The notes beneath the pieces are model-generated. The model was given only the letters and a program-made list of their open reading frames with translations. It made no database searches and was not told where the DNA came from. DNA of 64,000 nt from Silene latifolia (taxonomy: Eukaryota > Streptophyta > Magnoliopsida > Caryophyllales > Caryophyllaceae), in the NCBI RefSeq assembly GCF_048544455.1, contig NC_133538.1, positions 145,325,922 through 145,389,921 of the forward strand, given 5' to 3'. A program made the translations under genes and the position numbers. Each line of letters begins with the position of its first letter. The first letter of the stretch is position 1. Below are positions 19,875-30,378 of this stretch, piece by piece.

Positions 19875-21067
19875 TGATGTGGCTAAAGTCGTATCACCAA
19901 ACCAAAGTAAATCTATCTCAGGACTAACAAGAATAGCTAGCAAGAAGATGTATCGAATCCACAGGGAGGCGGTAAAAGCTAAGTCTGTAAGTATTTAAGC
20001 TGTCTAAAAGTAACCGATTTCTGGGGGTTTGTTTTGTTTTGATCTAATAAACTAATTGCAAGTAATTAAATGAAGGTTTTAACGATAATATTAAAGGTCT
20101 AGGACTTCCGATTCACTAGGTCAATTATTTGGGGATTATTAATCAATTGTTAAATCTATCAAGCTGTTTAAGGTCATAAGATTGGTCGACCCAATTATGC
20201 CCTTTAGATCGATTCTAACATGCGGTCGCTATAATTAGATACAATCTATTTGATTATCGCAGCCTATATTAATTCTAACCCGGTCGGCGATAGGATCAAT
20301 TCACTACACTAATTAATAACTCAGGCCTCAAGTTAATTAACTAGAAGAAGTACAATAATCAAACAACAACTTAAGCGATATCAATAGCAATTAATCAATT
20401 TTCCCTTTTAATTAACCTAGATCCCCCTTCATTCTAGATGAGGAGATTAGCTACTCATGATGATAACAATAACAACAATGATTGATAATGAAAACATGAT
20501 TGAAAGCATAGAACAATAATTGATGAACATAAAACAATGAACGATTAATTAATGAGGAAATATTAGTACCATCACAAGGAAGAAATTAGGGTTCTAAGAA
20601 AGTATCCAGCAGTATAAAGGTAAAATAAAACGTAGTCTAACAATAAAATACGAGTTTCTAATTTATAACCACAGATAATCGTTTTAGGAAAGTCCGGAAA
20701 TAAGTCTGCCAGAGAGGATCCTCGATTGAGCCAGAGGTGACTCGATCGAGGACAACTTGCTCGATCGAGTCAGAGGTGACTCGATCGAGGATCTTGCTTC
20801 ACAGGCTATTTCTTCTCTTCTTTCTCTTCTAGCCTTCGTGCTTCCTCGTTTCTCGTGTCATGCTTCGTGTATTCTACTATGCCGTCTCCGCCATGCTAAT
20901 CTTAGCTTGATCATACTCATAACGAGTCATTTCTGCATCAAAACACAAAATAGCGGCAGTATCGACAATTCATTGAAATAAGGCATATAAATGATATAAT
21001 AGGCACGAAACGGTATGTAAAATGGTATAAAGGGAGCTATAAAAGTATGTATAAAAGTGATACATCA
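19875..21067 (-). repeat. 5' LTR of Athila-like element E3
   Basis: 1193 bp, sense strand TGATGTATCAC...GCCACATCA. TATA box TATAAAT at 20661-20667 on the minus strand. The palindrome cluster lies at 20720-20790. The outer end falls inside a copia gag, so E3 inserted into element C; the adjoining 5 bp are gtcac. Confidence 0.8.
20720..20790 (-). promoter_or_regulatory. Palindrome-pair cluster and TATA box in the element E3 LTR
   Basis: Core starts are 20723 (CGATTG)/20743 and 20762/20782, both 20 bp apart, inside CTCGATCGAG. The cluster ends 56 bp upstream (minus-strand sense) of TATAAAT at 20661-20667. Confidence 0.65.
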
Positions 21068-21895
21068 GTCACCGCCCTTGCTCTTTGCCTTGCCCTGTGA
21101 GCCACTAGTCTCACCGGGCCCACTCTTACCATTTCCTGGCTTTTTAAACTTTGGCTTACCTATAGCTAGGTCGCCATGAGCCTTGCCCTTACCTTTACCC
21201 TTGTTGGAAATCGTGAGAACATCCTGCTTCATGCTCCCACTCAATTTCATATCCTTCTCGGTCTGTATGAGAAGGGAGTGTAGCTCATGAGGACTCTTTT
21301 TCAAGTCATTCATGTAGTAGTTCGCCCTGAAAAGGGCAAAACCATCATGAAGAGAATGAAGCATTCGGTCAATGACAATGCTCTCACTGATTTTGCAATC
21401 AAGAGCTACCAGCTTCTCGACATTCTCAATCATGTGAAGAATGTGTGGGCTAACCGGTTGGCCCTTCTGGAGTTTCGCATCAAAGAAGCGACAGGTGTTC
21501 TCATATGTAACGATTCTCGCTGCTTTTGAGAACTCGTTAGTGAGCGTGGTGAAAATCTTGTTCGTATCTTGGGCAATGACGCGTCTCTGCAAATTGGTTT
21601 CCATTGCAAACATGGGTACGTTCTTTATCGCACCTGCTTCCATAACGAAGTCACTATAAGCGAGTGACTCGTTGACTCCTGCATTGGGGCCTGGGTTTAC
21701 CGGTATTGGCTCAATTAAGTACCTGAGCTTACCGTCAGCAATGGCAGCATTCCGTAGTGCTGCCTCCCAGTCCGCAAAGTTGGACCCGTCGTTTTTCAGA
21801 CGTGTGAACTGATTCATTTGGTCCATGAATATTTTCAGCCAGGACTTGCGTCCAAATGTGGCACTAGGCATTTGGATTACGTTATTTCCACACAT
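21068..21895 (-). pseudogene. Copia-type gag (element C), truncated by E3
   Basis: A Ty1/copia gag with the UBN2/Retrotran_gag_2-type fold. Recognisable blocks are FTRLKNDGSNFADWEAALRN, RRVIAQDTNKIFTTLTNEF, FDAKLQKGQPVSPHI and NYYMNDLKKSPHELHSLLIQ. It ends in a Gly/Lys-rich stretch where a zinc knuckle would be expected, but the E3 LTR starts there. Likely starts are MCGNNV (21895) or MPSATFGRKSW (21871); the frame is open a little further upstream. The remainder of the element should lie on the far side of the E3 insertion, outside the window. Confidence 0.75.
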
Positions 21896-23726
21896 TTTTG
21901 TTGTAACAGTAAAATAAACGTGTTCTACAATGCGAAAAGAAGAATAAATAATAAGCATGTGCATCGTTTATATTTTTAAGTCTAATGAACTATTGTCATA
22001 ACGCGAAGACTCAAAATATTTATACAATTGACCTCCCTCAAGAATTATATAAATGATCCCAAGACTCAATTATCTACAAATTGATAAGTTAACCTTTTAG
22101 CTAATTCTACCGTTATAATTCTTGGTCGATAAATTTCTGTAAATACTATCTTTAGTCCATCATAATCACGAGAAACTCTTCGGACTATGATGTTGAGGTA
22201 AACTAAGTCAACACAACTACTTACCCAACGTAGAAGGGGTCATATTATGCCTACCGACGAAGAAGGGATTCATAATTGTTTGCCATTATAAAGACTAGTC
22301 TCAATTTCCGTTTTAGAGGAAGATCCCATCAACTTTATTTTAATTCATTTTAAGTGAACTAATATCTAGCATGCGAGAATGAATAAACTAAGGTGATGGC
22401 TTAATAAGTCTGTGACATCTGTATGTCCATGAAAACTAACATACAACCTATATGAGTCAATTTTCATGCATTTTAGTAGTAGGTGGTTTGGTTTTAGGCG
22501 GAAAATGATGCATTAACTAGCATGTGAATGAAAAGTAATAAGAATGAAAACGTAAAAACAATAAAAAGTCCTAGTGTGGCCTATCCTATCAAAACGAACA
22601 TAAATACAAGTTTGGAATCCATCCTTGGACCCGAGAAGCTTGTCTTGATGTTCCATCTTGATCCATGTAGCGGGAGTGAGCTCCAATCTCCATCTTTACT
22701 CTTCTTTGAAAATTACAATAAATAAAATTACATAATAAACCTATTTATTACATTCTAATTTCAAAACCCAAAACTAAAGGAAAAATAAAGGAGATTCGAG
22801 ATCTCATAATTACATAAAAATTATGTTTCCTTCATTACGAAAACATAATTAACTAAGGCCACACTAAGTATTACAAATTACAACTGATTGCAAAAATACG
22901 TAAATTAAATTCATTCAATTGATTCATTCAACTAAAATAAAATGCATCAACTAAAAATAAATTAAACATACATGACACAATTCCTTAATTATGTTGATTA
23001 ATTTTATCCAAGCCACCTATTTAAATCAAATTAAGTGACAATTCCTCAATTAATCACATTAATTTCAATCTTAATTCATATTAAACTTGTAATATGAATT
23101 TAATCCATCAATATTTTAAACTGCTTTAAAATAATTAGGTATCTTAAAATTGTGAACCGTTTCACAACAATTAATCATACATTGTAAAGGTAATGTATAA
23201 TTAATATTGGCCAAAACAAACAAAAACAAAATCCGTTTTTTTTATAAGTCTCGGCTAAAACAAGGAAAAATAAAACAAGCCTTTTTTTTTTCGGCAATAA
23301 CAGCAAGAACCAAAAAAAAAAAAACAGCCCGTTTCATATATTGTACACGGTTTAATCTGTAAAAACCGAAACAAGACAATTTTTTTTTTTTTTTTTAAAA
23401 AAAACTGTCCTCTGTGAACAGTAACGTGACGTGAACAGTAACAAAAAAAAATTTACTTTTCTCGGATTCTTTTCAAATCGGCATAAACAAAAACAGCCGC
23501 AAAAAAACTTTAATCGGATTTTCAGGAAAAACCGAAAGAAAAAAAACAGATTTTTTTTTTAATAATACTGTTCATCCGTGAACAGTAACAGAAACAGAAG
23601 GAGAAAAAAAAATTCCACGGCTAAAAAAAAATAATTCCAGCCGATTATATTTTTTTTTTCTCTCGCAAACCCTAATTATTGTTTACAAACAATTTTATGA
23701 AAATGATCAAAATTAAAATTCGTGGC
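21896..23726 (-). other. Leader region of copia element C, no coding sequence seen
   Basis: About 1.8 kb of A/T-rich sequence between primer-binding site and gag, with many poly-A/poly-T runs between about 23220 and 23670. I find no supported gene. The length is large for a copia leader, so an unrecognised insertion may be included. Confidence 0.5.
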
Positions 23727-23730
23727 CTTG

Positions 23731-23742
23731 GCTCTGATGCCA
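23731..23742 (-). other. Initiator tRNA-Met primer-binding site of element C
   Basis: The minus strand reads TGGCATCAGAGC, one mismatch from the usual TGGTATCAGAGC that pairs with initiator tRNA-Met. It lies 2 bp from the LTR end. Confidence 0.75.
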
Positions 23743-23744
23743 CT

Positions 23745-24727
23745 TGTGGGATTTATCTTTATGCATCCCTTTAATTTAAGGATTATAACGAATCATAAAG
23801 TGATGAATACTAGTCATAAAATTAAATTGCATAAACAAAAACATAAAGGATTAAGAAATAACCTTCGGTCTTAGCAAAAACGGCCTAAGAACAATATCAA
23901 AGTTGATATTCGCCTATCAGTTGCACCCAAGACGATATGAGAAATGCCCTTTGATTATGCTAGAATCGATCCAAAAATTAACTGATTAATTTTAGGTTTT
24001 TGTGTTTTTCCGATGAGAGGAGGCAAGGTTGAGTTTGGGCAAAAATTAGGTTAGAATGAATTCACCCATCTCACCCTCTTAAACCGTGTATGAGGGTGGA
24101 TTAGAGTGGATTTTTCATCCTCTAATTTTCGGCCCAATTACCGAAACAATAAGGAGTTTTTAATTCCTTATTTTCGGTTTCCAAAAATGTAAAAATGTGT
24201 TAAATATAAATTGTCATCTAGTGAGGATCGAACCCATGACCTCTTGGTTTGAATACCCTCACTATTTCCACTATGACACATTCATCTTGTTGATATTAAA
24301 TATAACCGATTACATTTAATTACGAACTAACATATTAATTCGTCCAAGCTAACATTACATACATTTAATTAAATATAACTTATTATATTCAATTTACGAA
24401 TTGACAGTTAATTGGTCTCAACTAATATTATTTAATCTTCATTAAATAATTGTCTCATCAACACATTGACTAACTGTTTAGTCATATAAGGCATCAATGT
24501 GATTATATTTCTATAACCACATCTCTCAAACACATCCTATAGGTGTAACCTTTAGGGACCAGTTGATCACCGCCATATGTATGATAATAACGTCAAACTT
24601 TCTAGCAAGCCAACCGTTATTAGGTAATCGTTAATCAACTGATTAAAATACGAAGTATACCCTTGTGAACCTGTAAGAGATTTACAATTGTTATCACACT
24701 AATTTGTGCAGGACACAAGCTCCAACA
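23745..24727 (-). repeat. 5' LTR of copia element C
   Basis: 983 bp. The sense strand begins TGTTGGAGCTTGTGTCC and ends AAATCCCACA. The first 167 sense-strand bases are duplicated immediately upstream (24728-24891). Confidence 0.75.
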
Positions 24728-24891
24728 AGTTGATCACCGCCATCAGTATGATAATAACGTCAAACTTCTAGCAAGCCAACCGTTATTAAGTAAACGTTAA
24801 TCAACTGATAAAATACTAAGTATATCCTTGTGAACCTATAAGAGATTTATATACGTTATCACACTAACTGTGGAGGACACAAGCTCTAACA
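24728..24891 (-). repeat. Tandem copy of the 5' end of the element C LTR
   Basis: The 164 bp from AGTTGATCACC to AAGCTCTAACA repeat 24561-24727 with scattered differences. On the minus strand this copy starts TGTTAGAGCTTGTGTCC, a second LTR-start-like end. It may be the remnant of another LTR after unequal exchange or a nested insertion. Confidence 0.7.
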
Positions 24892-25979
24892 GCTTCCACT
24901 CTTAAGCCACCAATGATTTGACATCCGCATCGGCCTCGAATGACGACTATGCATGCGTTTCCATCCCATAAATATTCGTCTCATAGCCATAATTTTTAAT
25001 TTAAACTCTAAGTTGTCAAACTAAGAAGGATAGTTATCAAACCAAAAACCATATATCACTAAAATAAAGTAGAACTTCAAATATAAAGAACTTAAAAACT
25101 GAAGTTTCATCATAATATTTCAGATTTTCAAAATACAATCATGAGTTTCAAAGATTAATCTTGTTAAATTACAAGGTTTGTGTGCAAATTTTGAAATAAT
25201 TTAAAACCCAATTTTCTTCTTAAAGTTCAAGGTTCTCTACATAAACCATGAATTTCACTTAAAAACAAAAGATAAAATTCTCAATATAAAAACACAAGTA
25301 TTCAAATTAAAACAATAAGTTAAAGTAGTATTGGAATTTAATTTTAAAATCTGAACTTTTAAAATCAATACAAACCAGTTGGCGTTGGCGGCGGCAACTA
25401 ATCAATCAACATTCATTACTTTTGGTCTTAATCGTTGGGTGAAAGTAGAGAAAGGGTAGTAGGTGGTGATGGTGGCGAAAACCGCAATCGGGGACGAAAG
25501 TGACAATCATGAACGAAAGTGACAAGCATGTAGATTGTAGAGGCGGCGTATTAGGTGGTGGCGGCGGTGAGGTCGTGGGCTGCAAAGACGGTGCGTAAAT
25601 CGGCGTTGATAATGAGGTGGATTGGAGTTGTGGGTGGTTTGCAGTGATGATGAATGAAGATGGTTATTGGGTTTTTACAAATTTCCTTTTTATATAAACC
25701 CTTCTTATTGGACTCCTTTTTCCTATTGGGCTTGTCCTATGTTATAGGACGGTCTTATAGGAGAGTTACTGTATAAAATATAACTCTTATATATAATGAC
25801 TTAAGTGGGTTAAGAATGTAGTAAATTGTCAAAGTGGACTGGGCCATAAAATGGTTGTTTTGGGGACGATTTTGAGCATAAATAACCTAATATCAAATTC
25901 AAGTAAGTTTCATTCCGAATTAAATAAGGGCCTCATCATCGGGTGTCCAAAGGCAGGTAGACATTTTGAGGTGTCTACA
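24892..25979 (-). other. Stretch with a candidate 3' LTR end of the Tat-like element
   Basis: No gene is supported. The minus strand shows a polypurine tract (25980-25993) followed by TGTAGACACCTC at 25979, the form expected at the start of a 3' LTR. The far LTR boundary cannot be placed. A GC-rich GGCGGCGG-containing segment lies at about 25380-25570, and the ACGGTCTTATAGGAG segment near 25750 resembles sequence common in plant intergenic repeats. Confidence 0.4.
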
Positions 25980-26108
25980 GAAGCCCCCACTTTGACCGAG
26001 TCTGAGTAAGACGAAGGTCAAAGTATTACGATCGGGACAGATAAAGGTTAAGAAACGTACCTGGGCCTCTTATATTACCTGTTTGGAGTAGCTGGTTGAC
26101 ATAGAGAT

Positions 26109-26722
26109 CATAAAACTTTGTTTTATGACTTGACTGGAAGCTGGCATGGCAAAACTTTGTTTCGCCGGTTGGAATTGTCACAGTGAAACTTTGTTTCACT
26201 GGTCTGGAAACTGGTATAACGAAACATTGTTCCGCTGGTCTGGAAACTGGTAAAGCCAAACTTTGTTTAGTTGTTCTGGAATCTGGTAAAGCAAATGTTT
26301 TGCTGCTGGACTGGAATCTGGATCTGGTATAGCTAAACTTTGTTTAGCTTAAAGGTGAGATCGTGAAATCTGATTTCATGAGCTCGGGTGCGTATCAGGG
26401 CCCGCGCGACCAAGTAATTTCAAAATTTTATTTTGAATAAAGGATGGATAAGATCGTAAAATTTTATTTTACAAACTTAGATGCGCGTTAGAGTCCGCCG
26501 ACCGATAAGTTTGAAAATTGCAAAATTTTATTTCGCAAAAGGGCAAGTTCAGAAAATTTTATTTTAACAACTCAAATGCATGTCAGGGCCTGCCGACCAA
26601 TTGATTCAAAAGTTTTATTTTGAAATAGATTTGAAAATATAAAATTTTATTTCACAAAATGGGCCGGAGAATTGCAAAATTTTATTTCGCAAAAATAGAG
26701 AGGTGTAAAACTTTATTTTACA
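26109..26722 (-). repeat. Array of about 16 short hairpins with co-varying stems
   Basis: Hairpins of 6-9 bp stems with 1-3 nt loops recur roughly every 30-60 bp. In the first group the core is AAAC-TTT-GTTT with outer bases that change in compensating fashion: CATAAAAC/GTTTTATG (26109-26127), AGTGAAAC/GTTTCACT (26182-26200) and AGCTAAAC/GTTTAGCT (26331-26349). In the second group the core is AAAT-TTT-ATTT: TTCAAAAT/ATTTTGAA (26419-26437), GTAAAAT/ATTTTAC (26456-26472) and TTGCAAAAT/ATTTCGCAA (26518-26538, one mismatch). The array lies about 110 bp from the polypurine tract, in the part of Tat elements known to carry tandem repeats. Function is unknown. Confidence 0.8.
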
Positions 26723-26735
26723 AGAGCGGGTTTAA

Positions 26736-27597
26736 AACCGTCTAACATCTTATTTATTAAAAGAACGACCACAGAGCTGATGTGTCAGCCTGTGGTTGAA
26801 AGTCAATAAGTCAAATTCATATTTTACTTTCCTAATTTTCAGGGCCATGATCTATTACAGAATTAATTGAAAGTCATTGTTTATTGATGGCTTTTATTAA
26901 AATAAATATTTTTATGCTGAGAAAATTAACCCACTTTCTATCAACCCATTTAATTTACACAAATTATACCACTAAAGCACTAATCATCCTGAATCAATCT
27001 GCTCAATATCTGATAGAAACTTTATGCTTATTAAACGTAATTACTAATTTTATGTCATATTTTAACCAGTGTCATTAATTAGAAAATGATAATTGATACG
27101 TATATGGTACCTATAATTTCTAAAAATTAGAAGAAAACATCAAAAGTGAGTTTTAATAAATTCTATTAATACAAAAAAAAAAGTAGAAAAATGTTTTAAA
27201 CAGCAAAAAAAGTAAAAAAAATATACTCCAATAAAAACAAAAAACTTAATATTGTACTATGTATTCATCACTACCATATTACTTTTAATTTTTACAACAA
27301 TAATAAAAATATTAAAAAGGAGAAAAAACAAAAAATTATTCAAGGATTCATTTTGTACACGAAAAAGTTAACACAAAATTTTAAAATTTAATTAAATCAA
27401 AAGAATGGTGATAAAAAAAACAAAAGAATTGGTGTCAGAAAATAATTTCCCTTGAATGATTATATATAGATAATACTTCAAGCATGAAGATCAAATGAAT
27501 AGGCCTGTTAAAGATGGGAGACAAATGGGTGGGGCGATGATCTTGGGTGTGAGAGAAGCGATGAAGTGATATAAAGCGGCGGTGAGAAGATTAATTA
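26736..27597. other. A/T-rich stretch with no recognised feature
   Basis: Very A/T-rich sequence between the hairpin array and the MITE. There are short open frames, but none resembles a protein. No terminal repeats were recognised. Confidence 0.5.
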
Positions 27598-27600
27598 TAA

Positions 27601-28012
27601 GACCATCCCCAAGCAAGGTCAATTGCTTGGTCATGACCTTCCTTGGTTAATTAAGCTACTTAATTGGTGACCAAAGTTGCTAATTTATGACCAAAGGTCA
27701 ATTTGTGACTTTTGGAGGTCAATTTGTGACCTTTGCTTCATTTGGTGACCTCTTCCATGACCCAATATGTGTCATTTTCTGATTTGTTGGACACAAAAAA
27801 GGACAATGAATATATTTATAAAATTAGAAAAAGTAAGAGAGAAGTATATAATATGATAGTGGGAATGTTGTAAAGTGGATAATGATTGGGTTGATGACCT
27901 AGGTCGCGACCTTCTGCTTCGGAGGGTGAAAATGGGTCAAAGTTAATAAGGTGGAATTAAGAGTAAAATCGGTTCGTGACCTAGTTAGCGTGCCCTTTGC
28001 TTGGGGATGGTC
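27601..28012. mobile_element. Harbinger-type MITE, 412 bp
   Basis: Inverted ends GACCATCCCCAAGCAA and TTGCTTGGGGATGGTC are flanked by TAA at 27598-27600 and 28013-28015, the 3-bp target duplication of PIF/Harbinger elements. The interior repeats 'ggtcaatttgtgacc'-like segments and encodes nothing. Confidence 0.8.
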
Positions 28013-28440
28013 TAAGGCAAAGTGAAGGGTTAGCTCAAATGGAGCTATTATGAGGCAAAACACACATATATGTGGTGTACTGGTGTGGGCGTAGGGTTTC
28101 TTATTAGTGGTAGTAATATGGGCCAATCTTATTAGTGGTGGTGATATCGAGGGTAATTAATTATGATGCAAAATTTGTAGTTTATACGAATACTAAGTAT
28201 TTGAAAAACTATGACAAGATCTCCCAACTCTACTATAAGACCGTCGACGAGTTTAATGGTATTTTGGTTCAAATTAGCACGCTTATATTATGGATGAGAA
28301 TTGAACTCCCGACTTCGTGATTGGATTAAAAAGCTCTTACTACTTGAACTACCATATGTGTCGACGAGTCTAACCTACCTGCTCTCTTATTAATACCATT
28401 ATCTTTACATAATTCTATCTGAACAAAACTTGAAATAGCA

Positions 28441-28473
28441 AACACGTGCAATTTGCACGGGTTTAAGACTAGT
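28441..28473 (+). mobile_element. Helitron 3' terminus
   Basis: A short hairpin CGTGCAA/TTGCACG is followed 10 bp later by CTAG (28470-28473) and then T, the classical 3' end of a Helitron inserted between A and T. The 5' end (TC...) was not located. The element lies within the 3' region of the Tat-like element. Confidence 0.65.
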
Positions 28474-30378
28474 ACTTAAATAAAGTACGTACAATGGGTG
28501 AGGAATAAACGGATCTAATATTGTTCCCAAATTGATTAGATAAGCCTCTTTGACTTATCATTGGAGCCGTTGCTTGTTTTTGGCAAAGAGAAAAGAAAAC
28601 CAATTTTACATTCCCCCAAATTATTCAACACAAGCTTTCACTTTGTTTCTGCCGCACCACAAAATTTGATTTCTTGATGGTTTTATTCAATTTCTCTATT
28701 TGTGCTTTAATTCCTTCATCTTTGCTTAATAAAGTTCCAAGCAATCAATCGTACGGTCCTGATGTGGGATGAGATCGATCTCCTGAAGTTGTACTCTCAT
28801 AGCCATCGCTTGATTGGCGATAAAATGGTCGATGACAGAGCACCGCAGAGCTGATATTGACCTTGATCACGGATTTTGCCTCGAATGTTCCTCCGTATTA
28901 TGACTTAAGGTATTTTCTTCCTATTTTCTAATTAATTTTATCAAATCCCTCCATTGTTGCTTAGCAAAGCTCCAATCAATCGTCACTTTGTGAATGAATT
29001 GATTTTTTATTCGTCTGTTGTTACTCATCAGAAAAAACGCCGATCAATTGGCCGGAGCTGTGTTGTCGTAGACGTGATTTGAGCTACTGACCAGATAATC
29101 CGATGAAGGAGCATTGTCGGTGGTCGATTTTGTTGGTTTCTGAGATCAGCGTTGGTTGCGCCGTCATAGCCGCCGTCCAAGCTACCACACGGGGATAAAA
29201 TGATTGACGATCTTCAAACGAAGTTTGCATGTTTCTTCGATCAAGTGATGTTCCATGCTATGACTTCAGGTTTTTTCCTTTATCTGTTTCCTAACGAATT
29301 TCTTAAATTCCTCCATTTTTTGCTTGATGAAATTCCAAATAGTCATATCCTTGTTTCCAAATTGACTTGGTTTTTCATTAATTCGTCTCGTTACGCTCCG
29401 GATTTGGCGATGAGGTGACTGATAAAAGAGCGTCGTCGAATCTTTCGTTTCCTGATGGGGAATGAGATCAACGTTTTTGTGCCGCCATTTGAGCCCCTTT
29501 TGGCGATCGGATGACTGATGAGAGAGCCCCGTCGAATTTTGTGATTTTTTTGACCGGATTTCCATTCTTGCTTTCAAGCTCCAAATCAGATCGTAAGTAT
29601 TCTGTCTCTTTATTGACTGACTTCAAATTCATGCTTTTTTGCGTTTCGTATTTTCACTGGTTAAGTCGTATGCTTGATGATTGAACTGATAATTTTACTG
29701 GTCTCGCGAATCAAGTCGTATGCCCGACTGAATGGATAGCGCAATTGTGACATTAATGCCAAGTTTACCATTTTTTTACTCGTCTTATGAATCAAGGTAT
29801 GTGCTTGACTGATAATATGATTGAATTGAAATGATGCTCCTTTTTTATTTCTATTTTTTATCTCCTAAGTCAAGTGGTGTGCTTGAGTGTTTACAATACA
29901 ACTACCCCAACAATATGATCATGATTTTGATGATGATGCATGATAACATATGATGCAGACGATAATATATACTAATGACGATTTTAATGTGCTTAAGACA
30001 ACAAGAACCACACTAGCTAACTGACGATGCATTATTTTTAAAATAGACTATATAAACGTGATACATCTCCATTACTAGTCCTGTTAAATTTTTTTTTTAA
30101 AAAAAAACGTGTTATTGAGCATGATTCGAGACAGGGACGGAGTATTCTAGTTTGGATAGGTATCCGGCCTTTGGCCTAGCTTTTTTTTTTTTAAGCTTCC
30201 CTATTTCTTATAGAATTGTTAAATCTCAGTAGCTATTCCGCATATGATAAGGATAAGATTCTGGTAACTCCGTATTTGATATGGATAATAATTTCGATTA
30301 GCTCCCGATTTTCCTCTATCTAAATAGAACTCATGCGCTTAAACTTTTCTCATCCCGAAAATTTTCCTTAATCTCATA
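28474..30378. repeat. Irregular diverged tandem segments upstream of the antisense ORF
   Basis: A segment with the pattern 'aaattcctccatt...ttgctt...aa..ttccaa' recurs at about 28709, 28943 and 29305. A preceding 'tatgactt(a/c)aggt' block occurs at about 28905 and 29258. Shorter 'caagtcgtatgcttgactgataa' type units recur at 29660-29890. Divergence is high and spacing irregular (about 230 and 360 bp). No gene is supported. The stretch just before 30379 may be the promoter of the antisense ORF. Confidence 0.45.

Noticed and set aside
25380-25690. GC-rich minus-strand start of a host gene
   Set aside because: There is no sustained frame with recognisable protein sequence, and composition alone is weak evidence.
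26109-26722. CRISPR-like array (short repeats at roughly regular spacing)
   Set aside because: The repeated unit is a varying hairpin, not a constant repeat with unique spacers, there are no cas genes, and the context is a plant retrotransposon.
30125-30150. Stowaway MITE end (GGGACGGAGTA)
   Set aside because: There is no matching opposite end and the terminal motif is incomplete.
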